From assembly GCA_019022495.1 (NCBI GenBank), contig JAFEKR010000054.1:1-64000 (forward strand): a stretch of 64,000 bases of DNA. Reading direction: 5' to 3'. Shown one piece after another: positions 33,936-46,500 of the stretch. The notes beneath the pieces are model-generated. The model saw nothing but the letters and a program-made list of their open reading frames with translations, searched no databases and had not been told where the DNA came from. Every line of letters starts with the position of its first letter. The first letter of the stretch is position 1. The position numbers were made by a program, and so were the translations under genes. Source of the DNA: Epichloe hybrida (taxonomy: Eukaryota; Ascomycota; Sordariomycetes; Hypocreales; Clavicipitaceae).

Positions 33936-36248
33936 TCAAAATGAGTCTTGTCTCCATCTCGCGGGAACCTCATCTCTAAACGGTCCATCCCTCATCCATT
34001 CCATAATCTCGAATCCCATCCGGCGTTCCGTTGCTTCATCCAAGCCTCGATCTTTTGGCAATCTTATAACCATCAGCCCCATTCTTTTCGACACATCCAC
34101 AGTTCCTGTTGTGTCATCTGGTCCGTCGTTACTTTCTTGAACATGTACCACCAGGTCAGGATTCGCCGTTCCTCGCCAGAGACTGGCCAGCCACTGCCAA
34201 TGGTCCGCAGGCGTGTATCTGTCCGAGATGGGCATTGCGGATGCATATTTGTCTGAAAGTGTCAGGCTCAGCCCGCCCTTCACCAAAGCAACAGGTATTC
34301 TGGGGGCGGCTGCTGGGCTCTTGTTGTCACGGGGAGGAGTGCATGGTTCAGTTGACGAGGCTTGAGCGACCTTGGAGTTCTTGTCCTGGATCCCTTTGTG
34401 AAAGTTTCCTCCAATATCTCCACCAGTGACATGGTAGGCAATCTGCTGCGATTTCCGCCTCCACGAGAGAATAGTTTGGAAATATGATGAGAGCAAATCG
34501 TCTTTGCAACTACCCCCCTCAACCTCAGCCGCCGGTCCAGCGTCGACACCTTTATCCTTTCTTACACCCGAGCCCGGTGTATCAGATTCGCCCGACTCGT
34601 CATTTGTCCAGACTTTGAGGGTAACATCGCCGCCAGCGACGAGGACCTTCTCAAGGGATCGACCCACTTGATCGAGAACAGCTGGGTTGGCCCCTTCAAC
34701 AGCAATAAATGCACCTCGCTTATCATAAAGTGTTCCGTGGCGACCCGCACACGGCAATGGGTCAGAAACAATTGAAAGGATTTCAAGCTTTTGATTCAGA
34801 CTTGGTTCCATTGATGCCGTCTTTGCGTCCAAGCTGCGTGAGTGCTGGTCCCTTGTTGGTGAGACATTTAATTTTGTTGACGGGATGCCCACATGCCTCC
34901 CCTCTGATACTGAGGTCTCGGAGGGAGAGGGAGGAATTGATGATTGAAGCGGTGGCAACCGCAAGGATTCATCAAACCCGCTGTGTCGGCGACTGAGAGG
35001 CTCTTTGTCAACGGTCCAAGGGGAAGACCCTAGAGGGCGAAAAGGCGGAGGCATAGGACCGCTCTGTGATCTCGGGAGACTTGCCAGATCTGGCAGCGTT
35101 GTCCCTGCATAATACCTCATCAGGTTGGACGCAGAATCTGGTGGCGTTCGTCTCAAATCCGGAGGTGGCCTGATAGTGTATGCTCCAGGCGCTCCCGTAA
35201 TAGCATGGTAACCGCCTGCACAGTTGGCGCGTCGTCGTTTGACCTCGGAGGAATTTTGTTCGCTCTTGTCAAAGTCTCGGACAGAAGGCAGCTGATGTGA
35301 AAATGGTAGGCTGCTGGTGGGAGACTGCTCAAAGCTTGATCGGCGAGAGGAAGCAGCTGTGTCCAGGCGCCTCAATGAGGGCTGCGTCTGGGAAGCAAAA
35401 GAATGGTTTCCAGCCGGCGATGTCGAAAAGGGGGTCGACGGCGTTCTTGGAGTCGAGATGGAACGTCCATGGCATTTAGGGCACCGACCATGCTCGTCTG
35501 TCGGGGAGGTGCTCGTCCAATTTCCCTGCGTCTTGGTGCCTCGTCGGGGCTGATATCGATAGTTGGGATACTGATGTTGGTGTCGCTGCTTCTCCTCCTC
35601 GGCGAGCTTCTTCCAGTTGTCCTTGACATCTTCGCTCTCATGCTTCCACTTGTCTCCAATGATTTTTGAGATTTCTGGGTTCGAAAGCTTGGGATTCTCT
35701 GCAGTTACCTGGGACTGATGATGTTGACGGTATAGAATGAATGCTGAGACAAGAAATTCGTCAGTCAGATATCTTATGCGGGGTTGAATAACGTCTTCTA
35801 GGAGCGGACTTGGAAGAGGGTTTTATTTATTTAGCCCATTGCTGCTGCAGCATGCAACACGACAAGACGCCGAAAATTTTACGACAGCCTCTTGAGGATA
35901 TATTCAACGAATTGGCGCGGGGTGGGACAGCTCACCATTCCTTGGCCTGGGTATCTTTGGCGCTGGAGTACAAAGACAGATGATGTCTCGATGGCCATCT
36001 TGCGTGGCCTGCCCAGACGTGCTGATGCTGAGCGGTTCAAACATGCCGTGTTTGGCAGGGGCAGTGTTAATCGTTGATGCTCTTTTCCTCCCCGACCCTG
36101 TTCTGAGCGGACTGGGAGAGAGTCTCCCATCTTGGGCCAGATTAAAACCTCCTCGGCTTCTGAAGGGCTTCTCGAGGCTCATGTGATGGTGAACTGAAGC
36201 ACCCACGGTTTCCATGTCTTGAGTAGCCAAGGACAGCACTTGGGTCAT
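33936..36248 (-). CDS. HMG-box transcription factor (Ste11/FMF-1-like candidate)
   Basis: Two exons, 36248..35936 and 35743..33936, joined over a 192-nt intron (GTGAGC at 35,935; TTGTCTCAG acceptor ending 35,744), give 706 residues. Splicing reconstitutes an HMG box of the MAT/Ste11 type at about residues 97-175: PKIPRPRN joined to AFILYRQHHQ, then EISKIIGDKWK and NWKKLAEEEKQRHQHQYPNY. It is followed by a CPKC pair in a basic Ser/Pro-rich stretch. The rest is low-complexity Ser/Pro with a conserved-looking C-terminal block (RLPKDRGLDEATERRMGFEIMEW is split here as RLPKDRGLDE and RMGFEIMEW). HMG proteins of this type bind DNA and, in Neurospora (FMF-1), Podospora (PaHMG5) and fission yeast (Ste11), control sexual development; that role is inference here. 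The start is the first in-frame ATG; an upstream stop lies at about 36,329. Confidence 0.8.
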
Positions 36249-38075
36249 GGTGCGGTGGGCTGGGGAAGGGGGGCAAGCGTTGGTGAAGTCGGCGTGACCA
36301 GAATCATTCAACCCAGTTGTGTGTCCTCAGCTTACACCACTGTCCCCAGACCTAAACGGCAGAGGTTTTTTATTAGATGTGGCTGCTCAAACACCTTGGA
36401 GAAGAGGAGCAAGAGAAACAAAGCAAAAAAGAAAAAAGTATTCTGGATGGCGAGGGATAATAAAGAATGCTCGAGAGTCGGAATGGTGGGAAAAGGTTGG
36501 TGCTGGAGCGCTCTTTGCTCGTTTGGAACTGGTGCCTTCTGGTATTCTCACACCTCAAAGGACCCGTTAGCTGTACCTCAAACGTTGACAGGTACTGGCT
36601 TGCCAACAGCCCGTCTTGGGACAAGCTCATGGCTGGCCAGCTTACATGCTCGCTAGCCTGCCGCCATTATTCTAGCTCGTGGGACTGCTTCGCCTTTACA
36701 TGTCTCGGGAGACCTTCAGAGTGGGTTCGGCAGCCAGCCCCAGGCTTGTCAGAAGGTTTCGATCGCCTGTCAAGATCGGAAGCAGGCAAAGCGAGGAGAG
36801 CTTGTTCTTCTCTCCAGCAAGTTGGGATTATACTTCAACTACGGATTGCACCATCAAGCGTTGTGTTTTATTTCGGGTCTTTATCATAATGACACTTCAG
36901 ATGGGAAAACTCTCCATGATACCGGTAAAGGAAAAGTGTCGGGTCAGGAGGGGGAACTGAGTTCTGAAAACTCAAACCTCCTTCAGGTCAATGGAGATTC
37001 GCTTTCAGACGCAATTCCGTCTCTCTACTAGACTGCTGCTGCCTCATGCAGCATGTCTAGGGGGAAATGGAGTGCGTAGCTGCTTGCCTGGGCGTCTCGA
37101 GCTGCCTGGGCGTCTCGAGCTGCCGGCCATCTTACATTCGCATCCACTAAGATTGCCACCGTGTGGCTTTCTCATCCCAGTTCGTTCGACGAAAAGGTTC
37201 CTTGTCCACACCACCCGTATCCGCCCCCAACCTCACTGAGCGACGACAATGGCCAGGCTCAATCCTCGCAGGAATGTGAGACGGCTGGCCTCTGGAATGC
37301 TACAATGCCTGAGACAAAGACTATATCTCATCATCCGAACACGGCCGAACACGGCCGACATTTCCTGCTGCACGTGATGCTCAATATGCGCCAATCCATG
37401 ACCATCTGCCTCTGCAGGTTGTGTCATGCCGTGCGTGCGTTGCACCAAGGCGGAGAAGCACGTCTATCGACCCTCAAGTGGACAGGCAAACAGGGTGGTG
37501 GCTGATGCGTTCTGTCGTACGGAGGGAGTACTGGTACCCCCGTAGGTGGTGCTTTTTTTTCAGTCCCTGGATGTCTCAGACTGGCAAGCCGAAGTAGTGT
37601 GACTATGCCTCGCAGAAGAATGGTCATGACTTTAAGGCTGTCCCCCTGTCAAAGACTTGATACAAGTTCGCGGCGCTTGAATTTTGAGCATTTTTCATTG
37701 TGTCTTGCTATATCCCTTTGTGTCTGGCGCTCCGTGCCTTGCATGTCTGCCCGCTCTACCTCTGCGCTCTACCACTGTCACTCCGAAGCTTTTTTGTGAG
37801 CAACTTGGCCGTCTCGACAAAGTCGATCGTTTCGTCGACTATCAGCGCTACAAAATACACTAGTCCGTTTCGGCTCTCCTATAAGCTTGAAAACGGCAGG
37901 AAACACCCAGTGGGTATGTCAAAGACAGGCAAAGAAAAGTTTAATTTGAAAAACGTCCGGAGTCCCAGCGCCGTCTAAACTTGTCTCCTGTAGAGGACAC
38001 GTGCCTATAGAGGACACGGGAAAGAACTGAAACTAACCCTCTGCTGGACGCCTTACTGTAAAAAACAAAACTCAT
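36249..38075. other. 1.8-kb intergenic region between the HMG-box gene and RVB1
   Basis: Upstream region and probable leader of the HMG-box gene. A possible leader splice donor GTAAGC lies near 36,338. It contains an 18-bp tandem pair (37,087-37,122, unit CCTGGGCGTCTCGAGCTG). No convincing coding exon is seen on either strand. Confidence 0.5.
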
Positions 38076-39891
<1,816 letters not shown>

Positions 39892-40393
39892 CTTGGCGGG
39901 TTTGCCAATGCCGTGCCTTCTTGGTCCGGGTTAGATGAGTAGGGGGAAGAAGGGTCAATCGTTCAAGCAGAGAAAAGGATCGATGGAGTCGGGATCCTGA
40001 TGCTGGTTTTTGGACGAAAGCTGAAGGGGGTTGGGGTGCGCAATTGACGGAGATTTTTCCTTTTCGACTTCTTTCTGTCCTCCGAGCCTTGCTTTCCCTT
40101 GGGAGGTTTCTTCGCTCGCGACAAAAACGGGGTTTCGCGATCGCGTCACGTGATGATAGCGATACGTGCTTCGAAACTACCCTGTACTAGATCTATTCTC
40201 GGAACTCACGTTACGTAAAGACTGCATTGCATGCACGCGCCTCGAGTAAAGAGGACTTCTCATCTGTCAAGTCGGCTCCGGGCTTCCTGCTCACACGGAA
40301 GCATTGCGTGATGGTTGGGTTTGTACTTGGAACGGCAGGAGCAAATTTTTCCCTTGCGAATGAATCTTATTTGTGCTCAGTCCTCCATTTTGA
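39892..40393. other. Intergenic region upstream of RVB1
   Basis: RVB1 promoter side and 3' end of the transporter gene. Contains a CACGTGAT core (about 40,146). Nothing else seen. Confidence 0.5.
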
Positions 40394-41800
40394 CTACATG
40401 GAACCCGATCGCATTCTCTCCGAGTTCACAACATCCAACAGCACCGACGAGCCTTCTGCCTCACCAGAAAAGTTGCTTTGTGTCTCCACGTCGCCGACCT
40501 TTGGCAATGGAGGCGGCTTCTTGAGGACGATGACACCAACAGCACTCCCCAGGATCAAGGTACACCCAGCAAAGCTCATCAGCCCCATCTGATGGCCAAA
40601 TATCCACCGGTCAAAGCTGGCAGCAAAAAGCATGTGGGTGTACACCATGGCGTTGGCCCGGTTGGACTTGTCGGCCCCCAGTCCGGCTGTCATGAGATAC
40701 TGCATAATGAAGCCAAACGATCCGAGTGACGACAAGAGCAACCACTGCTTGATCGAGGTTAGGGGCATCCAGCGCAGCGAAGGCTGGCCGATGTCCAAGA
40801 CGGGCCCGAGAGCCAGGCATGTGGCACAGATGATTGTGCATATCGCGGCGAAGACGTTGACCGATATGAGGGGATGAGCTCGTTTGCCGATGGCGCGCAG
40901 GGCTGTGAATGCACTAGAAGCACCGAGCACACCCAAGAGAGCTACACCCACGGCCAGCAACCGTTCATGAGGCGTGGTATGATGATCCGCGCCAGGGACG
41001 GAACTGTGCGGTCGCTCCGCACCCGTGGCTTCATGACTGTGATGATTCGTGTCGTCCGAGGGAGTGTTGGCAAAGAGAGCCGTCGGCTGAGCAATGAGAA
41101 TCACACCAAGCAACGCCACAAGCGTTGCCAGCTGCTCAATACGTGTGAATGGTTCCTTCAGAAAGAAATAGCACACGAAGCCAGCGACGCCGGGCGCCAG
41201 AAACGTAATGACGGTGGCATCGGCGAGCGGCAAGTACATCATGGACCACCACATGCCAAATATGCCAAAGAAGCCGCCAATGCCTCGCATCAATATCAGC
41301 CATCGAAGTTCCCTTCCGCCAAAAGGGTAGTTGGGAACCTTCATCCACCACATGTACAATGAGCAGCATGACCATGTCACGCTCTGTCGCAGAAGCAGCA
41401 TTTGCACGGGATGCATGCCGTCGCCCTCGAGCTCCAGAAATCGCGCACTCAGATTCATCAGAGCACCAAAAAGCTGCGATAGGGCCACAAGTATGGAAGG
41501 CTTGTTGGCTGTCCAGAATTCCTTCAGCATCGACACTTTTCTTCTGGTTATTAGATGTTCACCGTGATATGATCCATGAGGGACTGGCGACAGGCGACCG
41601 CTCGGGGCCGGACTCGACAACAGTCTTGCACGCTCTTCGTCCTCGATTGCGTGTGCCTTGTCACTCGCCGGTCCGTTGGGAGACAATGCACTTGTTGGTG
41701 CTACATTTTGGGAAACCATGGTATTATCTGCAGAGACTCTGCCTTGGGCGATTGTTGTTGTGCATCCCGGCCAGGCCTCGGCATTTTCGGCTGAAGCCAT
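40394..41800 (-). CDS. EamA/DMT-family integral membrane transporter (SLC35G-like)
   Basis: A 468-residue single-exon protein. A hydrophilic N-terminus of about 95 residues is followed by about ten predicted hydrophobic helices in two EamA repeats (about 105-245 and 285-425). A His-rich soluble loop separates them (DDTNHHSHEATGAE, about 255-285). Family-like features are the RGIGGFFGIFGMWWSM helix, LADATVITFLAP and the FFLKEPFTRIEQLA loop in repeat one, and a shorter equivalent (MVYTHMLFAASFDRWIFG) in repeat two. Members of this superfamily move metabolites or nucleotide-sugar-like solutes across internal or plasma membranes. The substrate cannot be told from the sequence. Same strand as its neighbours but not an operon. 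Confidence 0.85.
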   Translation of the reverse strand: MASAENAEAWPGCTTTIAQGRVSADNTMVSQNVAPTSALSPNGPASDKAHAIEDEERARLLSSPAPSGRLSPVPHGSYHGEHLITRRKVSMLKEFWTANKPSILVALSQLFGALMNLSARFLELEGDGMHPVQMLLLRQSVTWSCCSLYMWWMKVPNYPFGGRELRWLILMRGIGGFFGIFGMWWSMMYLPLADATVITFLAPGVAGFVCYFFLKEPFTRIEQLATLVALLGVILIAQPTALFANTPSDDTNHHSHEATGAERPHSSVPGADHHTTPHERLLAVGVALLGVLGASSAFTALRAIGKRAHPLISVNVFAAICTIICATCLALGPVLDIGQPSLRWMPLTSIKQWLLLSSLGSFGFIMQYLMTAGLGADKSNRANAMVYTHMLFAASFDRWIFGHQMGLMSFAGCTLILGSAVGVIVLKKPPPLPKVGDVETQSNFSGEAEGSSVLLDVVNSERMRSGSM

Positions 41801-42131
41801 CGGTGGCGGTCCTCGGTCCGTGACCCAATTATAATTGCGAGAATGAGGGCAATGCGAAGCGAGATGGAAAACAAAGCATTCCTAGGTCCGTCATTTCACA
41901 CCGAAAGGCGACTGCAAAAAAAAAAGGGAGGGAGGAAACAAAGAAGAGGACCATTGCAATCAAAATGGCGCACTTGCGCCGACGACTAATGCACGGCGAT
42001 GGGACTCCCCATCTGGGCCCGGACCGGACATATAGTATGTACATAAGCTCTCGGCTCCAAAAAAGTTCGTCTTGTATCTAACTTAAGATGAAGCCTCTGA
42101 GTCCTAATGAGGTAGGTGGTGAAAAATCGCT

Positions 42132-42221
42132 GCATATGCTAAGCATATGCCAAAGACAACAGTGTATAAGTGCGAATAATCTAGCATATGCCCTATATTT
42201 ATATAGTATAGTAGCATATGC
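42132..42221. repeat. Cluster of four GCATATGC palindromes
   Basis: Exact copies at 42,132, 42,143, 42,184 and 42,214, upstream of the transporter start (41,800, minus strand) at 330-420 bp. They could be a protein-binding array or the remnant of a small AT-rich repeat. Confidence 0.7.
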
Positions 42222-42439
42222 TATTCTGCTAGTTAAAAAGGCTCTTCCCTAGATACGAGAAGAAGTTTGTTGGAGCCGAGATCTACTGTAACCCCATCTG
42301 GACCCGACGTCTACATACGATTTTCGAAAGCCCAACAAGTGGGCATTCAAGTCCAAGGTCCGTGGACCGGCTCAGCACACAGAAGCCGTTTTGGATTTCC
42401 TTTAGTCTCGCACATTGTAGTCCGTACTAGGCTGCGTCT

Positions 42440-42457
42440 GTACGGAGTACTCCGTAC
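42440..42457. repeat. 18-bp perfect palindrome GTACGGAGTACTCCGTAC
   Basis: Two overlapping copies of the 9-bp motif TACGGAGTA in opposite orientation. The motif recurs elsewhere in intergenic DNA of the window. Confidence 0.9.
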
Positions 42458-42939
42458 GGCAAGCAGAAAGGGGAAGCTGGCGCTGTTTGCAATGCATGAG
42501 TGGCTCAGCCGATCGAGGTATTTCTGTCAGCCCGATATCGCATTCGGCGGCTGCTGGGTCGGCGGAGGGGCGCCGGACCGGCGTTGGGTGGCCCAATGCA
42601 GATCGCCGAGGGTCTGAATGCATCGATGAATGAATGGGCTGACTGTGATTGCTGAATACTATGTGTGCCGGGTTGTATTGATCGAAATGTGTTCACAGCA
42701 CACATGTGCTGCCTGATCACAAACGGTAAATGAATTTGATCTTGATCGTGATTCCGTTCCAATGTCCAATGCTTTATGCAAGCGCCACAGCCATGGCATC
42801 AAAACGCTGTGCCTCGGTTCCAATATAAAGTCATAAATGAATGGTTCCCATGTCAAAAGTTCCAAGTTTCCAATCCCAAACGCCATTCCATGACCATGCA
42901 ACCAAATTTCATCCCAGAGAACAATATTTTTTTAACCCA

Positions 42940-43529
42940 TCATCTTTTCTTCCCCAGCGCATCCGCCTCCGCCTCTGCATCATCATCCGCCTCACCCAAC
43001 TCCTCTTCCGCCCTCTTTGCCGCAGCACCAGCACCGGCGCCAGCACCGGCACCGGCACCAGCAACTCCTTCCTTCTCCTTCTTCTTCTCCTCATCCGCCG
43101 CATCCTTCATGATCTCGTCTTCGCCATCTCTGAGGATCTCACGAGCCTTCTTGATCTCCTTTTGCTTCTCAAACACTTCCTGGACCTTGCCCAGAAAAGC
43201 AGGGTTCTTGCGAAACGCGAATTCAAAGTCCTCGTACTTGATCTTTTGACGGCCCGAGTAGTGCGCCGCGCGAGTGGCTTCAAAGGCGATGGATTGCATG
43301 AAGTCGGTGAGGATCTCGTCGAGGACGCGTATCGTTTCGGGGAGAGGGTTCTTCACGTCGCCGTGGGCGTAGAGCAGCTGGGCTACTAGTAGTTGGAGAG
43401 GCTTGAGTGACATGCTTTGTGGGTGGTGCAGGAGGTGCGGGGAGAAGGGAGAAGGGACGGGGACGTACGCTCGTTGTGAGAAAAATTCATTTTGCCGACA
43501 TTCTTGCCGGCTCGTGCTCGGGGTTCCAT
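42940..43529 (-). CDS. TAF13: Transcription initiation factor TFIID subunit 13 (TAF13)
   Basis: Two exons, 43529..43469 and 43385..42940, joined over an 83-nt intron (GTACGT donor, ACTAG acceptor), give 168 residues. The first exon encodes the conserved start MEPRARAGKNVGKMNFSHNE. Splicing continues into LAQLLYAHGDVKNPLPETI, the beginning of the TAF13 histone fold, which runs to about residue 95 (RQKIKYEDFEFAFRKNPAFL). TAF13 pairs with TAF11 in TFIID. The C-terminal tail is unusual: a charged helix, then a GA repeat encoded by a GCACCG/GGCACC-type minisatellite (43,022-43,063), then an acidic stretch ending ALGKKR. A longer unspliced frame exists upstream but lacks the conserved N-terminus. 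Confidence 0.9.
43022..43063 (-). repeat. GC-rich minisatellite encoding a Gly-Ala repeat in TAF13
   Basis: Repeated CAGCACCGG/GCACCGGC units, in frame, coding for alternating Gly and Ala. Confidence 0.85.
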
Positions 43530-43561
43530 CTTGGTGGGTGTTGCGATGTTGATGAGTTGCT

Positions 43562-43591
43562 ATGCGATGCGATGCGATGCGATGCGATGCG
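43562..43591. repeat. GCGAT pentanucleotide microsatellite
   Basis: About six copies immediately upstream of the TAF13 start. The same pentamer on the other strand is repeated at 50,641-50,740. Confidence 0.9.
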
Positions 43592-46500
43592 GAGATGGAG
43601 ACTTGAGACTTGAGACGGTAGCGTTGGTGGATATCGTTGATTCGTGCGACTGAGCTGTGCATGGAGTGAGTGAGTGTAGTGAGCAGAGAGGGCGGTGCCT
43701 GGGTTGAGATGTGGTGATGCTGGAATGCAGTTCTTGATATTTCAATGTTTGGCAGGAGCTTTGTGGTGGGTGGGCCTTGTTGGTGGAGGGAGGACACAAC
43801 ACGCTCGTCACTGCCTGCGCCGCGCGGCAAATCCTTCACCGCCCAAAACCCATGAGCTACGTGGTATTACCCGGGAGAGCTACGACAGCGGAAACCGTCC
43901 ATGATCCAGCATCGCGACATTGCACATTTGTGCGGATTTGCATCCTTCCCGGTCCCCTTCCCCAGCCCAGTCCATTGCAAAAAAAAAAAAAAGAAAGAGA
44001 GAGAGAGAGAGAGAAAGACAAAAAAGAAATGGTAAAAGATGCCCTTGAACTTGTTCTCCACGAAGCATCGCTAACCGGGTACGCGGTGCGCAGTCCGCAC
44101 TCTTCAATTTCCGATCTCTCCTCCTCGTTCTGCTCCTCCTTATTTGCACGAGCGCATACGTCCACCATTTCACACCCGGCATCATGGATCGAAATAAGAA
44201 CGGGTACGATGCAATCCGATGCGCTTCTCTGACCAGATCATGGCTATGAGCAACGGATTGTACTGACAAATGTATAGTGTCATGGGCATTTTCTGGAAAT
44301 GCGCGAGAATAGGAGAACGGCTCAGTCCTTACATTAGCATATGCTGTGTCCTCATGGCAGTAAGTGCTGGACGGGTGTGACTGGGCAGGCCGTCGCCACG
44401 ATACGAAGTGTTTGCTAACCAGTCGATAAGGCATCCATTCTCATGAACTAGAGTTGGACCATTCTACGCTTTGATATGCGTCACGCCGTCACCTCTGTTT
44501 CGAACGGGGGAAAAGGGAAAGCGGAATCACACTGCAGTTTTATCTACGGCTTGGGCTTTGGCGAATGCGGACTGACGTTTGGGATGGTATGGGATGCAGA
44601 CAAGATGAAACAAGTTCATACTTGTGGTCTTGCATTTTTGATACTGCGACGCTCGGACTCGACGATGCTCGGCGAACATGATGTGCACGCTGTCGACGTG
44701 CGCAAGAGCGTCTGCAGAACATGCCGCTGAATCGGTCGATATGGTAGCCAATGCGTTGACGATGAAAGCGATCTTCTGTTTCCATTCCGTGTACCAGCCT
44801 GTCCCTGGCGCGAACAAAAAGAGCTGTGCTGGCTCGCCGCAGCAGAGGTTGCAACTTTGATGCTTGACATTGAATTGAGTTGAGATAGCCGGCCCGGCTC
44901 GGGCGCGCCGTGTTAGAAATGAAGACTCTTCCCGAGTCAAAAGCCCGAAACTGTTTAATGGCATGTTTTTGGGTGCGCGCCGTCTCCGTCCCCGTGAACG
45001 TGAAAAAAAAAAAAAACTCGTGACCTCCGTTCACACAAACATCGGGCCGGAGATGGTTGGGTGTTCCAGTGGCGAAATCTTGAAGTCGAAACGAAACGGA
45101 CCAAGGTTTTGGTTATTTCACATCGGGCCTCGGACTTGGCGACCGACACGATCGATCCGACTCTTCTCCATCATGCCCTTCTGGAACGGTGCGAATAGTG
45201 CCACACCTGGACAAAGGCCCCAACGCACACAACCTTCCGCCGGAAGTGTGAGTGTGCGCGCACCCGGAAGGAGGCAAACACCGTTGACAGAGTATATAAA
45301 CTCAATTATATGGCATGCACGGTTTCGGCAGGTGTACATACGTAGACTGCTTGTTGATGGCCTTCATTTTTCTCTTTCAAAACCTCATTGGCAAGTCGAC
45401 GAATCAGGTCTTGGGGCCAAAAGTTACCAACGCCAATTGGCACCAGCCGAATAACCCACTTGATTGATTGTGATTTGTGACCGAAGAGATCTCGATAACC
45501 CGCCACGTGAGCTGGGAATCCCGGCCCGGCCCAACCAGAACAAGGAACCTTTTTCAAAAAAAAAAAAAAAAAAAAAAAAAAATAACGTGGCCAGCGTTAC
45601 CGAGGCATTGGGACGACAAGAAATCAGCCTGATGCCTTCTGCCTCCGGATAATACTCATCAAATAGGACATGGGCCAAGTACTCGGTACTCCGTATGTAG
45701 TGCCCATATCCGTAAGTGGTCGGTTACACTACAACAAGATACAAGGGATTTGTTCGCCAGACGAATCCCATTTTTCTCTCAACAAGGGGTCATGCCTGCT
45801 TTCAGGCGGCCGTGCGATTTGTTCGAGACGAAGAGGATTTATTGGCGACTACGTCCCTTTTGGCAGGGGAAAAAAAAAAAAAAAAAAAAAACATCCTGTG
45901 CCGACCTCGTGCAGACGGACCCGACTCCATGGAAGTCTCCCCCCCCCCCCTGTTATGGCAAGCCACCGTGGTATGTATGACAATGGCCTTCGTGTTTCAG
46001 TAGTTTCAGTTCCTCCCGGGAGATAAGCGAGGCTTGTCAGCCTTTTCGCAATGTGGGCATGCATACAAATTTATTATTTGTTGATATTACACCGAGTACG
46101 GAGTAAGGGTTCTGCTGACGTGGAGGGCTCGGCTCATCCTTTTGACATTGGCCACAATCATTGTCAATAGGATGATGATTGTTGGGGGAGAAGTCTTTCC
46201 TTCCCAAAACACCCACTGGCCACATCGTGCCAAAGTCCTGGCTGGCTGAGACTGACTGACTGGTGGTGGCGTTTGGCTCAATGCGTGGAGGCCATCCTAT
46301 TGACTTTGCCTGCCCCATTTGAAGTTGTCCGAATTCGGTCAGCCATGCGACTACGAGCCTCGAAGCTGGAGCTGGGAGCCAGAGACGAAGTCGTGAAACT
46401 GAGGGATTCATGGCAACTCATGTCCAGAATTTGCGGCTGGCCGGACCGTCGTAACCAATCACCAGGTCCGCTGGATACTCTCCAAACTGGCAAGGTCTAG

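Larger units (their letters stand above)
41801..42939. other. 1.1-kb intergenic region between the transporter and TAF13 genes
   Basis: Promoter side of the transporter. Contains four GCATATGC palindromes within an AT-rich 90-bp stretch (42,132-42,221) and an 18-bp perfect palindrome GTACGGAGTACTCCGTAC (42,440-42,457). No gene seen. Confidence 0.6.

Noticed and set aside
42940..43839. A 299-residue unspliced TAF13 frame
   Set aside because: Its N-terminal part reads through the intron and leader, including the GCGAT microsatellite. The spliced form restores the conserved MEPRARAGK start.
45290..45470. Small gene with a TATA-like box and a 51-codon frame at about 45,314
   Set aside because: The TATA-like sequence is only about 20 bp from the ATG, the protein is unrecognised, and no other support exists.
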